DNA of 64,000 bases from Planctomycetota bacterium (GTDB lineage Bacteria > Planctomycetota > SZUA-567 > H5-PLA8): NCBI GenBank assembly GCA_023150555.1, contig JAKLKQ010000017.1, positions 1 to 64,000 on the forward strand. Reading direction: 5' to 3'. Positions 54,109 to 61,640 of this stretch are shown piece by piece. The stretch's first letter is position 1. Every line of letters starts with the position of its first letter. Below the pieces are notes generated by a model. The model was given only the letters and a program-made list of their open reading frames with translations, did not search any database and was not told where the DNA came from. The translations under genes were made by a program, and so were the position numbers.

Positions 54109-56088
54109 TTACTTCGCGCGCAGCACGCAGACGGTGTAAAGGTCGCGCACGCCGCCGAGCGTGAACGCGACGGCGCCCTTCGTCTTCTTCAGCGCCGGCG
54201 CCTTCTTCGGCTGCCCGCTGGGGCTTAAGACCTCCAGCGTCCAAGCATCGGGCCGGTCGGTCTCCATCGTCAGGCGAATCGGCTTCTTCACGGGCTTGCG
54301 CAGGAAGTTAAAGACGTGCACCGCGCGGTCGCGCGGCGTGGGTCCTTCGCGGAACTCGCACGCGATGCCGTGCGGCGCTGCGACTTCGAACGAGAAGCGC
54401 CCACCCGCCGCCCAGCGCAGCGCGGCCTCGAGCGCCTTCCAGTTCTTCGGCCGGGCGACCTCGCTGTGCGTGCCGTGCGGGTGGTGCAGGAAATCGTCCC
54501 TGTACGGGACGCTCGGCACCAGCGTCGGAATGTAGGCCACGCGCCCCTTCCCCGCCGCGACCCGCTCCTCCATCTTGCCGCGCTTCAGCCCGAAGAGTTC
54601 ACTCAACGCGTTGCGCGCGCGGGGCCGGCGGTACTCGTCGTGGGCTCCCGTGCCGTCGGTGGCGACCAGGCCGCCGCCGCTCTCGACGAAGCGCTTGAGC
54701 GCATCAAGGTTCTTCCGCGATAAGGACTCCTGGTTGACCAGCAGCGCCACGCGGTGGCGCGCGAGATCGTTCATGTTCTGGTCGAAGATGATGCCGAAGG
54801 GGATGCATGCTTCCCACAGGCCTTGCTCGGCGGTGATCGGACCGTTGCACCAGTTGAGGCAGTTGTAGGCCATGCTGGGGAACGATCGCAGCACCGCGAC
54901 GTCCGCGTAGATCGGGCGCGTGCCGTACAGTTCGTCGTCGTATTTCCGGATGAACCGTCCGACTTCGCCGAACGTGCGCGTGCTGCGCATCGTCGGGCGG
55001 CGCCCGAAGCCGGGGACATCGAGCTGCTTCGACATCGCGATGCAGAGGGCGTTGTCAAGCGGCTCATTCTGGCTGCTTTGCGTAAGGCCCATCGTGTGCG
55101 TGATTTTGAACGCGCGGAACTCGGCGATCAGGTTCTTGTACGGCCCGACCGACGCGTACAGCCCCGCGTCGCAGCAGTTGAAGCCCGCCTCGCGCCAGCG
55201 TCCGTGGTCGATGCCGTTGTTGTAGCACAGGTTGTGCGAGTGGAGGCCCTTGATGTTCATGCCCACCGACGTCGCCGGCTTCTTCTTCACGATGTACGCC
55301 TTCATGTGAAGGAAGAACTCCAGCACCGTCTGGCACCGGAAGTCGATCCAGTCCTGCAAGCCCGGCTCGTTGATCTCGCGCAGCGCGCCGGGCGGCCACG
55401 CCTCGGACCAGTGCGGCGGCGGCACGTCGCTGAGGTCGTCCATGCCGTAGCGGTCGATGCGGGCCTCGGGGCTCGGATACTTCGCGAAGAGGAACTTGTG
55501 GAAGAGGTCCATGCAGACTTTGCAGCGGCAGCTGCGCGGCTCGGCGCGCAGAATCTGGTTGTCGAAGAAGATCTCGTCGGCCTGCACTTCTTCGATCGCC
55601 ACGTCGATGACCCGCCGGATGTAGGCGCGGTAGTCCGGGTTGTTGATGCAGGGGAAGTGCCGCCACAGCTGGTAGCCCATGTACGTGATCGGCCCGCCGT
55701 CGGCCGCGACGCATTCCCATCCGCGCGCTTCGGGCACCTCCTTGTAGAAGCAGTCGGTGTGCATCGTTCCGCCGATGTACACGCTTACGCGCAGGCCTTC
55801 GGCGTGCATCACGCGCGCGGCCTCGACGGTGCGGTCGATCTCCGCGCGCTCGATCATCAGGCCCATGCCCTTGAAGAAGTGCAGCCGCAGCATCCCGCGG
55901 TTGCCCAGCAGGCGCCGCCACAGCTTTATGTTCTCGGGCTTGTGGTACCGTTCGTACTGTTCGGCGTAGCCTTCGGGCAGGCCGCCCTTGCGGCGCAAGA
56001 ACTGCAGCGGTTCGTGGCTGGGCCACGCGACGCGCGACAGCAATTCGGATTCTTCGGCGGGGTCGAGTTGGTGCGGTTCCTCGCTCAT
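54109..56088 (-). CDS. Cytoplasmic TIM-barrel hydrolase-like protein with GATase-like domain
   Basis: 659 aa from ATG 56088, supported by GGAGAG six nt upstream; the longer open frame is unlike protein. There is no signal peptide. Residues about 50-400 form a probable TIM barrel (LRLHFFKGMGLMIERAEID, GLRVSVYIGG, EVQADEIFFDN, TSVGMNIKG). EIFFDN is the type of strand that carries an acid in glycosidases. A CRCKVC cluster (about residues 190-200) recalls a metal- or structure-related Cys motif. Residues about 420-550 resemble the beta-galactosidase trimerisation or class-I GATase-like fold (VALLVNQESLSRKNLDALKR, GGGLVATDGTGAHDEY). It is probably a glycoside hydrolase of an unassigned family, perhaps acting on imported oligosaccharide. 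It shares a fold plan with the GH42-like gene nearby. Confidence 0.68.
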   Translation of the reverse strand: MSEEPHQLDPAEESELLSRVAWPSHEPLQFLRRKGGLPEGYAEQYERYHKPENIKLWRRLLGNRGMLRLHFFKGMGLMIERAEIDRTVEAARVMHAEGLRVSVYIGGTMHTDCFYKEVPEARGWECVAADGGPITYMGYQLWRHFPCINNPDYRAYIRRVIDVAIEEVQADEIFFDNQILRAEPRSCRCKVCMDLFHKFLFAKYPSPEARIDRYGMDDLSDVPPPHWSEAWPPGALREINEPGLQDWIDFRCQTVLEFFLHMKAYIVKKKPATSVGMNIKGLHSHNLCYNNGIDHGRWREAGFNCCDAGLYASVGPYKNLIAEFRAFKITHTMGLTQSSQNEPLDNALCIAMSKQLDVPGFGRRPTMRSTRTFGEVGRFIRKYDDELYGTRPIYADVAVLRSFPSMAYNCLNWCNGPITAEQGLWEACIPFGIIFDQNMNDLARHRVALLVNQESLSRKNLDALKRFVESGGGLVATDGTGAHDEYRRPRARNALSELFGLKRGKMEERVAAGKGRVAYIPTLVPSVPYRDDFLHHPHGTHSEVARPKNWKALEAALRWAAGGRFSFEVAAPHGIACEFREGPTPRDRAVHVFNFLRKPVKKPIRLTMETDRPDAWTLEVLSPSGQPKKAPALKKTKGAVAFTLGGVRDLYTVCVLRAK

Positions 56089-56430
56089 CGATGCTCTCCG
56101 GTGGCAGAGCGCGGGGCCGGCCGTGCGCTGCAACTCGCCGTCCCGCGGGCGCGGTTTTTGGGTGTAGGCAAAACACTGTACCGCGATTCGCCGCCGCGCA
56201 AATCGCCATTCCCGGACCGGTTGGCGGCGCACGGTGCAGCCGCGCGCCGGAATTTTGGCAAGGCGCGTCGACAATTGGGCTGTGTAAAGATTCTCGTTCG
56301 CCCCAGTGCGAATTTCTGCGTTCCCATATTGCAGCGCCGCCTCCTTTAATTAGGATGCATCTGTCGCGCCGCCGCGCGGCCCCGCCCGTTGACGTCCGAT
56401 CCCTCACCCGTTCACTGCAAGGAAACCGCC
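56089..56430. other. Divergent gene-free region (342 bp)
   Basis: This lies between the TIM-barrel gene (minus) and the acyl-CoA synthetase gene (plus). It is G+C-rich throughout and has no clear promoter, palindrome or RNA structure that I can support. Open frames running into it from both sides lack ribosome sites and protein-like composition. Confidence 0.5.
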
Positions 56431-59205
56431 ATGCCGATCCTGAAGAAGCGAGCCTCCGCCATCCACCCCTCGCACGACCTGCTGCGCAGCACCAGCCAAC
56501 CGCTGGACTTCTTCTTCCGGCCGCAGAGCGTCGCGATGGTCGGCGCCAGCGACCGCCAGGGCTCCGTCGGGCGCACGATCCTGCACAACCTGCTGACCAC
56601 GCCCTTCGGCGGCACCGTCTACCCGGTTAACGCAAAGCGATCGAGCGTCCTGGGCGTCAAGGCCTATCCGTCCATCGCGAAGCTGCCCGAGACCGCAGAC
56701 CTGGCGGTGATCGCCACCCCCGCGGCGACGGTGCCGGACGTGCTGAAGGAATGCGCCGACAACGGGGTGCCCGGCGCAGTGATCATCAGTGCGGGCTTTA
56801 AGGAAGTCGGCTCGGAAGGGGTGGAACTGGAACGCCGCTGCCTCGAGATCGCGCGCGGCGCGCGCATGCGGCTGGTCGGGCCCAACTGCCTGGGCGTGAT
56901 GAACCCCATCGTGGGCTTCAACGCCACCTTCGCCGGCGCCATCGCGCGGCCGGGCAACGTGGGGTTCATCAGCCAGAGCGGCGCGCTGTGCACCGCGGTG
57001 CTGGACTGGAGCCTGCGCGAGAACCTCGGCTTCAGCGCGTTCCTCTCCATCGGCTCGATGCTGGACGTCAACTGGGGCGACCTGATCTACCACCTCGGCG
57101 ACGACCCCAACACCAAAAGCATCGTGATCTATATGGAGTCCGTCGGCGACGCGCGCGCTTTCTGTTCGGCCGCGCGCGAGGTGGCGCTCGCCAAGCCCAT
57201 CATCATCATCAAGCCCGGGCGTACCGAGGCCGCCGCGCGCGCCGCGGCCAGCCACACCGGCGGCCTGGCCGGCAGCGACGCCGTGCTGCAGGCGGCCTTC
57301 CGCCGCTGCGGCGTGCTGCGCGTGGATACGCTGGAGGACCTCTTTTTCATGGCCGAGGCCGTCGGCAAGCAGCCGCTGCCGGCGGGCCCGCGCCTGACGA
57401 TCCTCACCAACGCCGGCGGACCCGCGGTGCTGGCCACCGACGCGCTGACCGGCGACGGCGGGCAACTGGCGCCGCTGGACGAGAAGCTGCGCAAGACGCT
57501 CGACGGGTTCCTTCCGCCGCAGTGGAGCCGCGCCAATCCGATCGACATCCTCGGCGACGCGGGGCCCGACCGCTACACGAAGGCGCTGGAGGCGCTGGCC
57601 GGAAACCCCGATAGCGACGGTACCCTGGTGGTCCTCAGCCCGCAGGGCATGACCGATCCGGCGCAGATCGCCACCGAGGTGGTGCGCTACGCCAAGCAGA
57701 GCACCAAGCCGGTGCTCGCGTGTTGGATGGGCGGGGGGCAGGTCGCCGAAGGCGAGGCGATCCTCAACAAGGCCGCGATCCCGACCTACCCCTTCCCCGA
57801 CGGCGCCGCGAAGATGTTCAACCACCTCTGGCGCTACAGCTACAACCTGCGCGGCCTGTACGAGACGCCGGCGCTCGCCACCGAAGCCGACCACCTGGGC
57901 GCCGCGCACGCGCGAGCCGCAAAGCGTATCGCCAAGGCGCGCGCCGCGGGGCGCACGATCCTGACCGAGCACGAATCCAAGGCGCTGCTGGCCGACTACG
58001 GGCTTCCGGTGACGAAGACGACCGTCGCGGCCAGCGCCGCCGAGGCCGCCCAGGCGGCGCAGAAGACCGGCTACCCCGTCGTCGTCAAGCTGCACAGCCA
58101 CACGCTGACGCACAAGACCGACGTGAAGGGCGTGCGCCTGAACCTGGGCAGCGCGAAGGAAGTGCGCGCCGCGTTCGAGGAGATGCGCAAGGCCGTGGCG
58201 AAGAAGGCCGGGCGCGAGCACTTCCAGGGCGTGACCGTGCAGCCGATGGTGCGCAGCGAAGGCTACGAACTGATCCTGGGCTGCTCGCTGGACCCGCAGT
58301 TCGGCCCCGTGCTGCTCTTCGGCGCGGGCGGCACGCTGGTCGAAGTCTTCCGCGACCACGCGCTGGGCCTGCCGCCGCTGAACACCACCTTGGCGCGGCG
58401 CATGATCGAGCAGGCGCGCATCGCCACGGCGCTGAAAGGCGTGCGCGGGCGCAAGCCCGTCGACGCCGCCGCGCTGGAACATCTGCTGGTGCGCTTCAGC
58501 CAGTTCGTCTTGGGCCATCCCGAGATCAAGGAGATCGACATCAACCCGCTGCTGGCGGGCGCCGAACAGCTGCTGGTGCTCGACGCGCGCGTGGTGCTCC
58601 ACGACGCGAAGACCGATCTTGCCGCGCTGCCCAAGTCCGCGATCCGGCCCTACCCGGCTCAATACGTCAAGACGATCAAGGCGCGCGACGGCCAGCGCCT
58701 TACGCTGCGGCCCATCCGGCCGGAGGACGAACCGCTGATGGTCGCCTTCCACGGGACGCTCAGCGAACGCAGCGTCTACCTGCGCTACCTCGGCGCGCTG
58801 AAGCTCGACCGCCGCATCGAGCACCAGCGCCTCGCGCGGCTCTGCTTCATCGACTACGACCGCGAGATGGCGCTCGTCGCCGTGCGCGAGAGAACCCGCG
58901 GGCGCCAACCCGCCATCGCCGGCGTCGTGCGCCTCTCGGCCGTGTACGGTACGGGCGAGTCCGAGTTCGCGATGCTGATCGCCGACGAGTACCAGCGCCA
59001 GGGCCTGGGCACGCAGATGCTGCAGTCGGTGCTCGACATCGGCCGCGCCGAGGGCGTCCAGACCGTCACCGCGACGATCATGAGGGAGAACGAAGGCATG
59101 CAGCAGGTCTGCCGCAAACTCGGCTTCGCGCTGCGCCCCGATCCCGACGACGCGCAGATCGTCAACGCCCGCATCGACCTCGCCCTGCCCACCGGGAAGA
59201 AGTAG
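56431..59205 (+). CDS. ADP-forming acyl-CoA synthetase fused to GNAT acetyltransferase (Pat-like)
   Basis: 924 aa from ATG 56431, preceded by AAGGAAA. In order: CoA-binding domain (about 35-170, [20 protein letters not shown]), succinyl-CoA-ligase-like domain (about 175-320), ATP-grasp domain (about 490-700, [40 protein letters not shown]) and a GNAT acetyltransferase (about 756-915) with the acetyl-CoA loop RQGLGT. His275 in SHTGGLAG occupies the position of the phosphohistidine used by ADP-forming acetyl-CoA synthetases, so catalysis may be retained. This architecture matches Pat/PatZ lysine acetyltransferases, which modify acetyl-CoA synthetase and other proteins, but the retained His also allows ATP plus acetate from acetyl-CoA. 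It is cytoplasmic and convergent with the DmpA-like gene across a perfect hairpin. Confidence 0.88.
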   Translation: MPILKKRASAIHPSHDLLRSTSQPLDFFFRPQSVAMVGASDRQGSVGRTILHNLLTTPFGGTVYPVNAKRSSVLGVKAYPSIAKLPETADLAVIATPAATVPDVLKECADNGVPGAVIISAGFKEVGSEGVELERRCLEIARGARMRLVGPNCLGVMNPIVGFNATFAGAIARPGNVGFISQSGALCTAVLDWSLRENLGFSAFLSIGSMLDVNWGDLIYHLGDDPNTKSIVIYMESVGDARAFCSAAREVALAKPIIIIKPGRTEAAARAAASHTGGLAGSDAVLQAAFRRCGVLRVDTLEDLFFMAEAVGKQPLPAGPRLTILTNAGGPAVLATDALTGDGGQLAPLDEKLRKTLDGFLPPQWSRANPIDILGDAGPDRYTKALEALAGNPDSDGTLVVLSPQGMTDPAQIATEVVRYAKQSTKPVLACWMGGGQVAEGEAILNKAAIPTYPFPDGAAKMFNHLWRYSYNLRGLYETPALATEADHLGAAHARAAKRIAKARAAGRTILTEHESKALLADYGLPVTKTTVAASAAEAAQAAQKTGYPVVVKLHSHTLTHKTDVKGVRLNLGSAKEVRAAFEEMRKAVAKKAGREHFQGVTVQPMVRSEGYELILGCSLDPQFGPVLLFGAGGTLVEVFRDHALGLPPLNTTLARRMIEQARIATALKGVRGRKPVDAAALEHLLVRFSQFVLGHPEIKEIDINPLLAGAEQLLVLDARVVLHDAKTDLAALPKSAIRPYPAQYVKTIKARDGQRLTLRPIRPEDEPLMVAFHGTLSERSVYLRYLGALKLDRRIEHQRLARLCFIDYDREMALVAVRERTRGRQPAIAGVVRLSAVYGTGESEFAMLIADEYQRQGLGTQMLQSVLDIGRAEGVQTVTATIMRENEGMQQVCRKLGFALRPDPDDAQIVNARIDLALPTGKK

Positions 59206-59206
59206 C

Positions 59207-59228
59207 CGCCTCCTTACATAAGGAGGCG
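59207..59228. terminator. Bidirectional hairpin between convergent genes
   Basis: Arms CGCCTCCTTA (59207-59216) and TAAGGAGGCG (59219-59228) are perfectly complementary around a 2-nt centre. The hairpin starts 1 bp after the synthetase stop and ends 11 bp before the stop of the minus-strand peptidase. There is no T run on either side, so termination by this stem is likely but not certain. Confidence 0.6.
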
Positions 59229-59239
59229 CCGGGGGCCGC

Positions 59240-60286
59240 TTACGCGCGCACCGCGTCCCGTAGCAGTTCGATGGGCAGCGCGTGCGCGGTGCGGCCTTCG
59301 AAGCCGCGCATCGTCTCCGCGGCGGTGAGCGCGTTCAGGATCGCCTCTTCGACGCTCTCGGCGGCGGCCTCGAAGAACGGGTCGAGCTTGTCGGAATGGA
59401 CCATGCGCAGGTTGCCGACCGTCGGCCGGTCAAGCGGCACGTTGTTGCCGGTCGCGAAGCAGAGCAGAAAGTCGCCGCTGCCGTCGCAGGCGCCGCCGCC
59501 GCTGCGCGCCAGGCCCGCAGAACCGTGCTGCGCCATGCGCTGGCACTGCATGGGCATCAAGGGCGCGTCGGTGGCCAGCACGACAACGATCGAGTTCTTC
59601 GCAGGCGCGGACGGCCCGGCCAGCGGGACCTTGTCCGCGCCGATTTTCCGGCCCACCGGCACGCCGTCGACGCGCAGTCCTTCGCGGCGTCCGTGGTTGG
59701 CCTGCACCAACGCGCCGACGGCGTACCGCGCGCCGTCGTGCTCGACCACGCGCGAGGCGGTGCCGATGCCGCCCTTGAACTGGTGGCAGAGCATCCCGGT
59801 GCCGCCGCCGACGTTGCCTTCGGCCACCGGCCCGCCCTTCGCATCCTTCAATGCGGCGTCGACGTGTTCCTTGCGGACGAGATTACGCTGGCGGCCGTTG
59901 AGCCACGTGTCCGAGGTCTCGCCGACGACGGGCAGGCCATAGTTGGGCGCGCTGTAGTGTTGCAGGGCTTCGTGCGCTACACCGACAGAGAACGTTCCGG
60001 TCAACGCGATCGCCGAGCAGAGCGTGCCGTGCGTCTCGAGCATGTGCGCGCCGGTCACTTCGCCGTGCCCGTTGAAGACGTGGAGCCCGGCGAAGGCATG
60101 GTTGTGCCAGATCCCGCCGTCGCGCGGCACGACGACCGTCACGCCGGTGCGCACGACGGCCGGAGCGTCCTCGACGACGGTGCAGTGGCCAACCCGCACG
60201 CCGGGGACGTCGGTGATGGCGTTGAGCGGGCCCGGGGGCAGGCGCCCGACGGTAACGCCCAGTTCTCGGATGCGCGGCCGCTTCAT
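59240..60286 (-). CDS. DmpA-type (peptidase S58) aminopeptidase
   Basis: 348 aa from ATG 60286, where AAGGAG lies 8 nt upstream. Its family is the P1/DmpA Ntn-hydrolases, which remove N-terminal residues from peptides, including D-amino-acid or beta-amino-acid peptides. Diagnostic stretches are LGVTVGRLPPGPLNAITDVP, VRVGHCTVVED, EGNVGGGTGMLCHQFKGGIG and GSGDFLLCF. In this family the chain cuts itself before the nucleophile Ser. Here the expected Gly269-Ser270 bond lies in CDGSGDF. There is no signal peptide, so it is probably cytoplasmic. It is convergent with the synthetase gene and ends 11 bp from the shared hairpin. Residues and length fit a complete, active enzyme. Exact peptide preference unknown. 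Confidence 0.88.
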   Translation of the reverse strand: MKRPRIRELGVTVGRLPPGPLNAITDVPGVRVGHCTVVEDAPAVVRTGVTVVVPRDGGIWHNHAFAGLHVFNGHGEVTGAHMLETHGTLCSAIALTGTFSVGVAHEALQHYSAPNYGLPVVGETSDTWLNGRQRNLVRKEHVDAALKDAKGGPVAEGNVGGGTGMLCHQFKGGIGTASRVVEHDGARYAVGALVQANHGRREGLRVDGVPVGRKIGADKVPLAGPSAPAKNSIVVVLATDAPLMPMQCQRMAQHGSAGLARSGGGACDGSGDFLLCFATGNNVPLDRPTVGNLRMVHSDKLDPFFEAAAESVEEAILNALTAAETMRGFEGRTAHALPIELLRDAVRA

Positions 60287-60959
60287 GGCGAGTCTCCTTT
60301 TCCGCAAAGTCTAGCGCGGCGTGCCACGCGGTCGAGGCCGGGGCGTGGAGCGGATTTCGGCGCGGAGGCCGGTCGGATTTCTTCCCGATCTCGGTTTCCC
60401 AGTTTCTAGTCTCCAGTATTCTGTTTTCAGTTTTGCCGTTTGCCGTTTTCAGTCCCTGGCCCCTCGCCTCTCTGCAATGGCCGTTGGTGTTGCATATGGC
60501 GCGCGGCGGTGCCTTTTCCTTTCACCGTTTTTCAGATTTTTTGGCTCATGCCTTCTTTCGTCGCTGCCTTCAGTTGCTCGCCCCTCGCCGCTCACCCCTC
60601 GCCCCTGGCCCCTGGAAATACGCAATGCGTATATTGCACGTGGCGCAGCACGTCGAGCACTGTAACGCATCCACGATGTGCAATAATGTCGTAAGTCCAA
60701 TGATTCCGTAGATTGTTCTTTGATGCACCTTGTTTGAAATGAGCAAAATTCGATACAAATCGCCATGTGCACTCCAGCACGTCGCGCAGCACCTAGTGAT
60801 TCGCGAAATTTCGCGACTTCGCGAATTTTCTGGTCACGAGATTCCGTGAAATCGTTTTGCCTACTCGCGAAATCTCGCGACCGACGTTTTTCGTCACGAC
60901 GCATGGTGCAACGTTCGACGCGCGTCAGAGCGTTTCGGCGCCGCGAGTGTCTCGCCGCC
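60287..60959. other. Unusual non-coding region (673 bp)
   Basis: From about 60380 to 60660 the plus strand is rich in short repeats of TTTCAGT, GCCGTTT and CCCCT, unlike the surrounding coding DNA. It contains an inverted repeat ATACGCA-A-TGCGTAT (60618-60632) and, at 60801-60880, five TCGCGA sites. No credible protein frame or tRNA is present. It precedes the truncated propeller gene and may be a recombination scar or regulatory region. Confidence 0.55.
60801..60880. repeat. Cluster of TCGCGA palindromes
   Basis: A perfect 16-bp palindrome TCGCGAAATTTCGCGA is at 60801-60816. TTCGCGAA follows at 60819-60826, and a one-mismatch copy TCGCGAAATCTCGCGA at 60865-60880. In total TCGCGA occurs five times in 80 bp of non-coding DNA. 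This density suggests a protein-binding site array, or a mobile or structural element of unknown type. Confidence 0.75.
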
Positions 60960-61610
60960 GAACCTGACCGGCGTCATGCGCTGCCGGATCTGCGGACGCT
61001 CGGGGCGTTGCTGCAGCAGCATGCCGACGAGAACATCTACCTGCTCACCAACCCGACGCGCACCCCCGGCGGCAAGGAGATCCTGAATCCCAAGTCCGAG
61101 TGGCTGATGAAGTTACGCCCCGGAAAGGCGAAGGTCTACACGCTCGGCGACAGCGTGCCGGTGCCCTTGAAGAGGGAACAGGCGCCCAACGGCCCCGCCG
61201 ACATGGCGGGCTTCTACCGAGGCACCTCGTGGGTGAAGGGCGCCGAGTGGCTCTACGGCGGCGTGGGGTATTCCGGCGGGCGCTGCACGTGCTGGAACTC
61301 CCGGTTCGCCTTGGATTTCTACGCGCGCAGCATCGCGCCCGAGCCCAGCCACTTCAGCGTCGCGGTGCTCGACACTGCCGGCAACGTGATGGTGCGCATC
61401 GGGCGGCCGGGCAACGTCGAGGATGGCCGGCCGTTGGTGGCCGACCACGCGTTGCCCGCGGCGCATGGCATCGGCGGAGACGAGACCGCACTGCTGCACG
61501 CCTGCTACGTGGCCGTCGACACCGACCGCCGCATCGCCTGCGTAAAGGTCGACTGCCAAACGCATTCCAAGGTGAGCCTGAAGGACGTGCCGGACCAGGC
61601 CATGGAGTAA
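60960..61610 (+). pseudogene. 5'-truncated copy of the NHL-propeller gene
   Basis: From about residue-equivalent DENIYLLTNP onwards this frame aligns with the C-terminal quarter of the 961-aa protein at 20144-23029: WLYGGVGYSGG for WMYAGVGWGG, NSRFALDFYARS for NARFALDDFARS, GNVEDGRPL for GNVDDGMPM, IGGDETALL for IGGDETSIL and LKDVP at the end. Everything upstream is unrelated, without signal peptide, start codon with ribosome site, or propeller blades. It therefore looks like a remnant after deletion or recombination, although a short expressed protein cannot be excluded. The 5' limit is approximate. It ends 30 bp before the stop of the convergent gene at 61641. Confidence 0.7.
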
Positions 61611-61640
61611 GGCGCCGTCCGGGCACCGCTCCGTCGCAGC

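Noticed and set aside
60765..60959. N-terminal part of an open frame leading into the truncated propeller gene
   Set aside because: It lies over non-coding, palindrome-rich DNA, has no ribosome site and no similarity to the paralogue, so I start the remnant near 60960.
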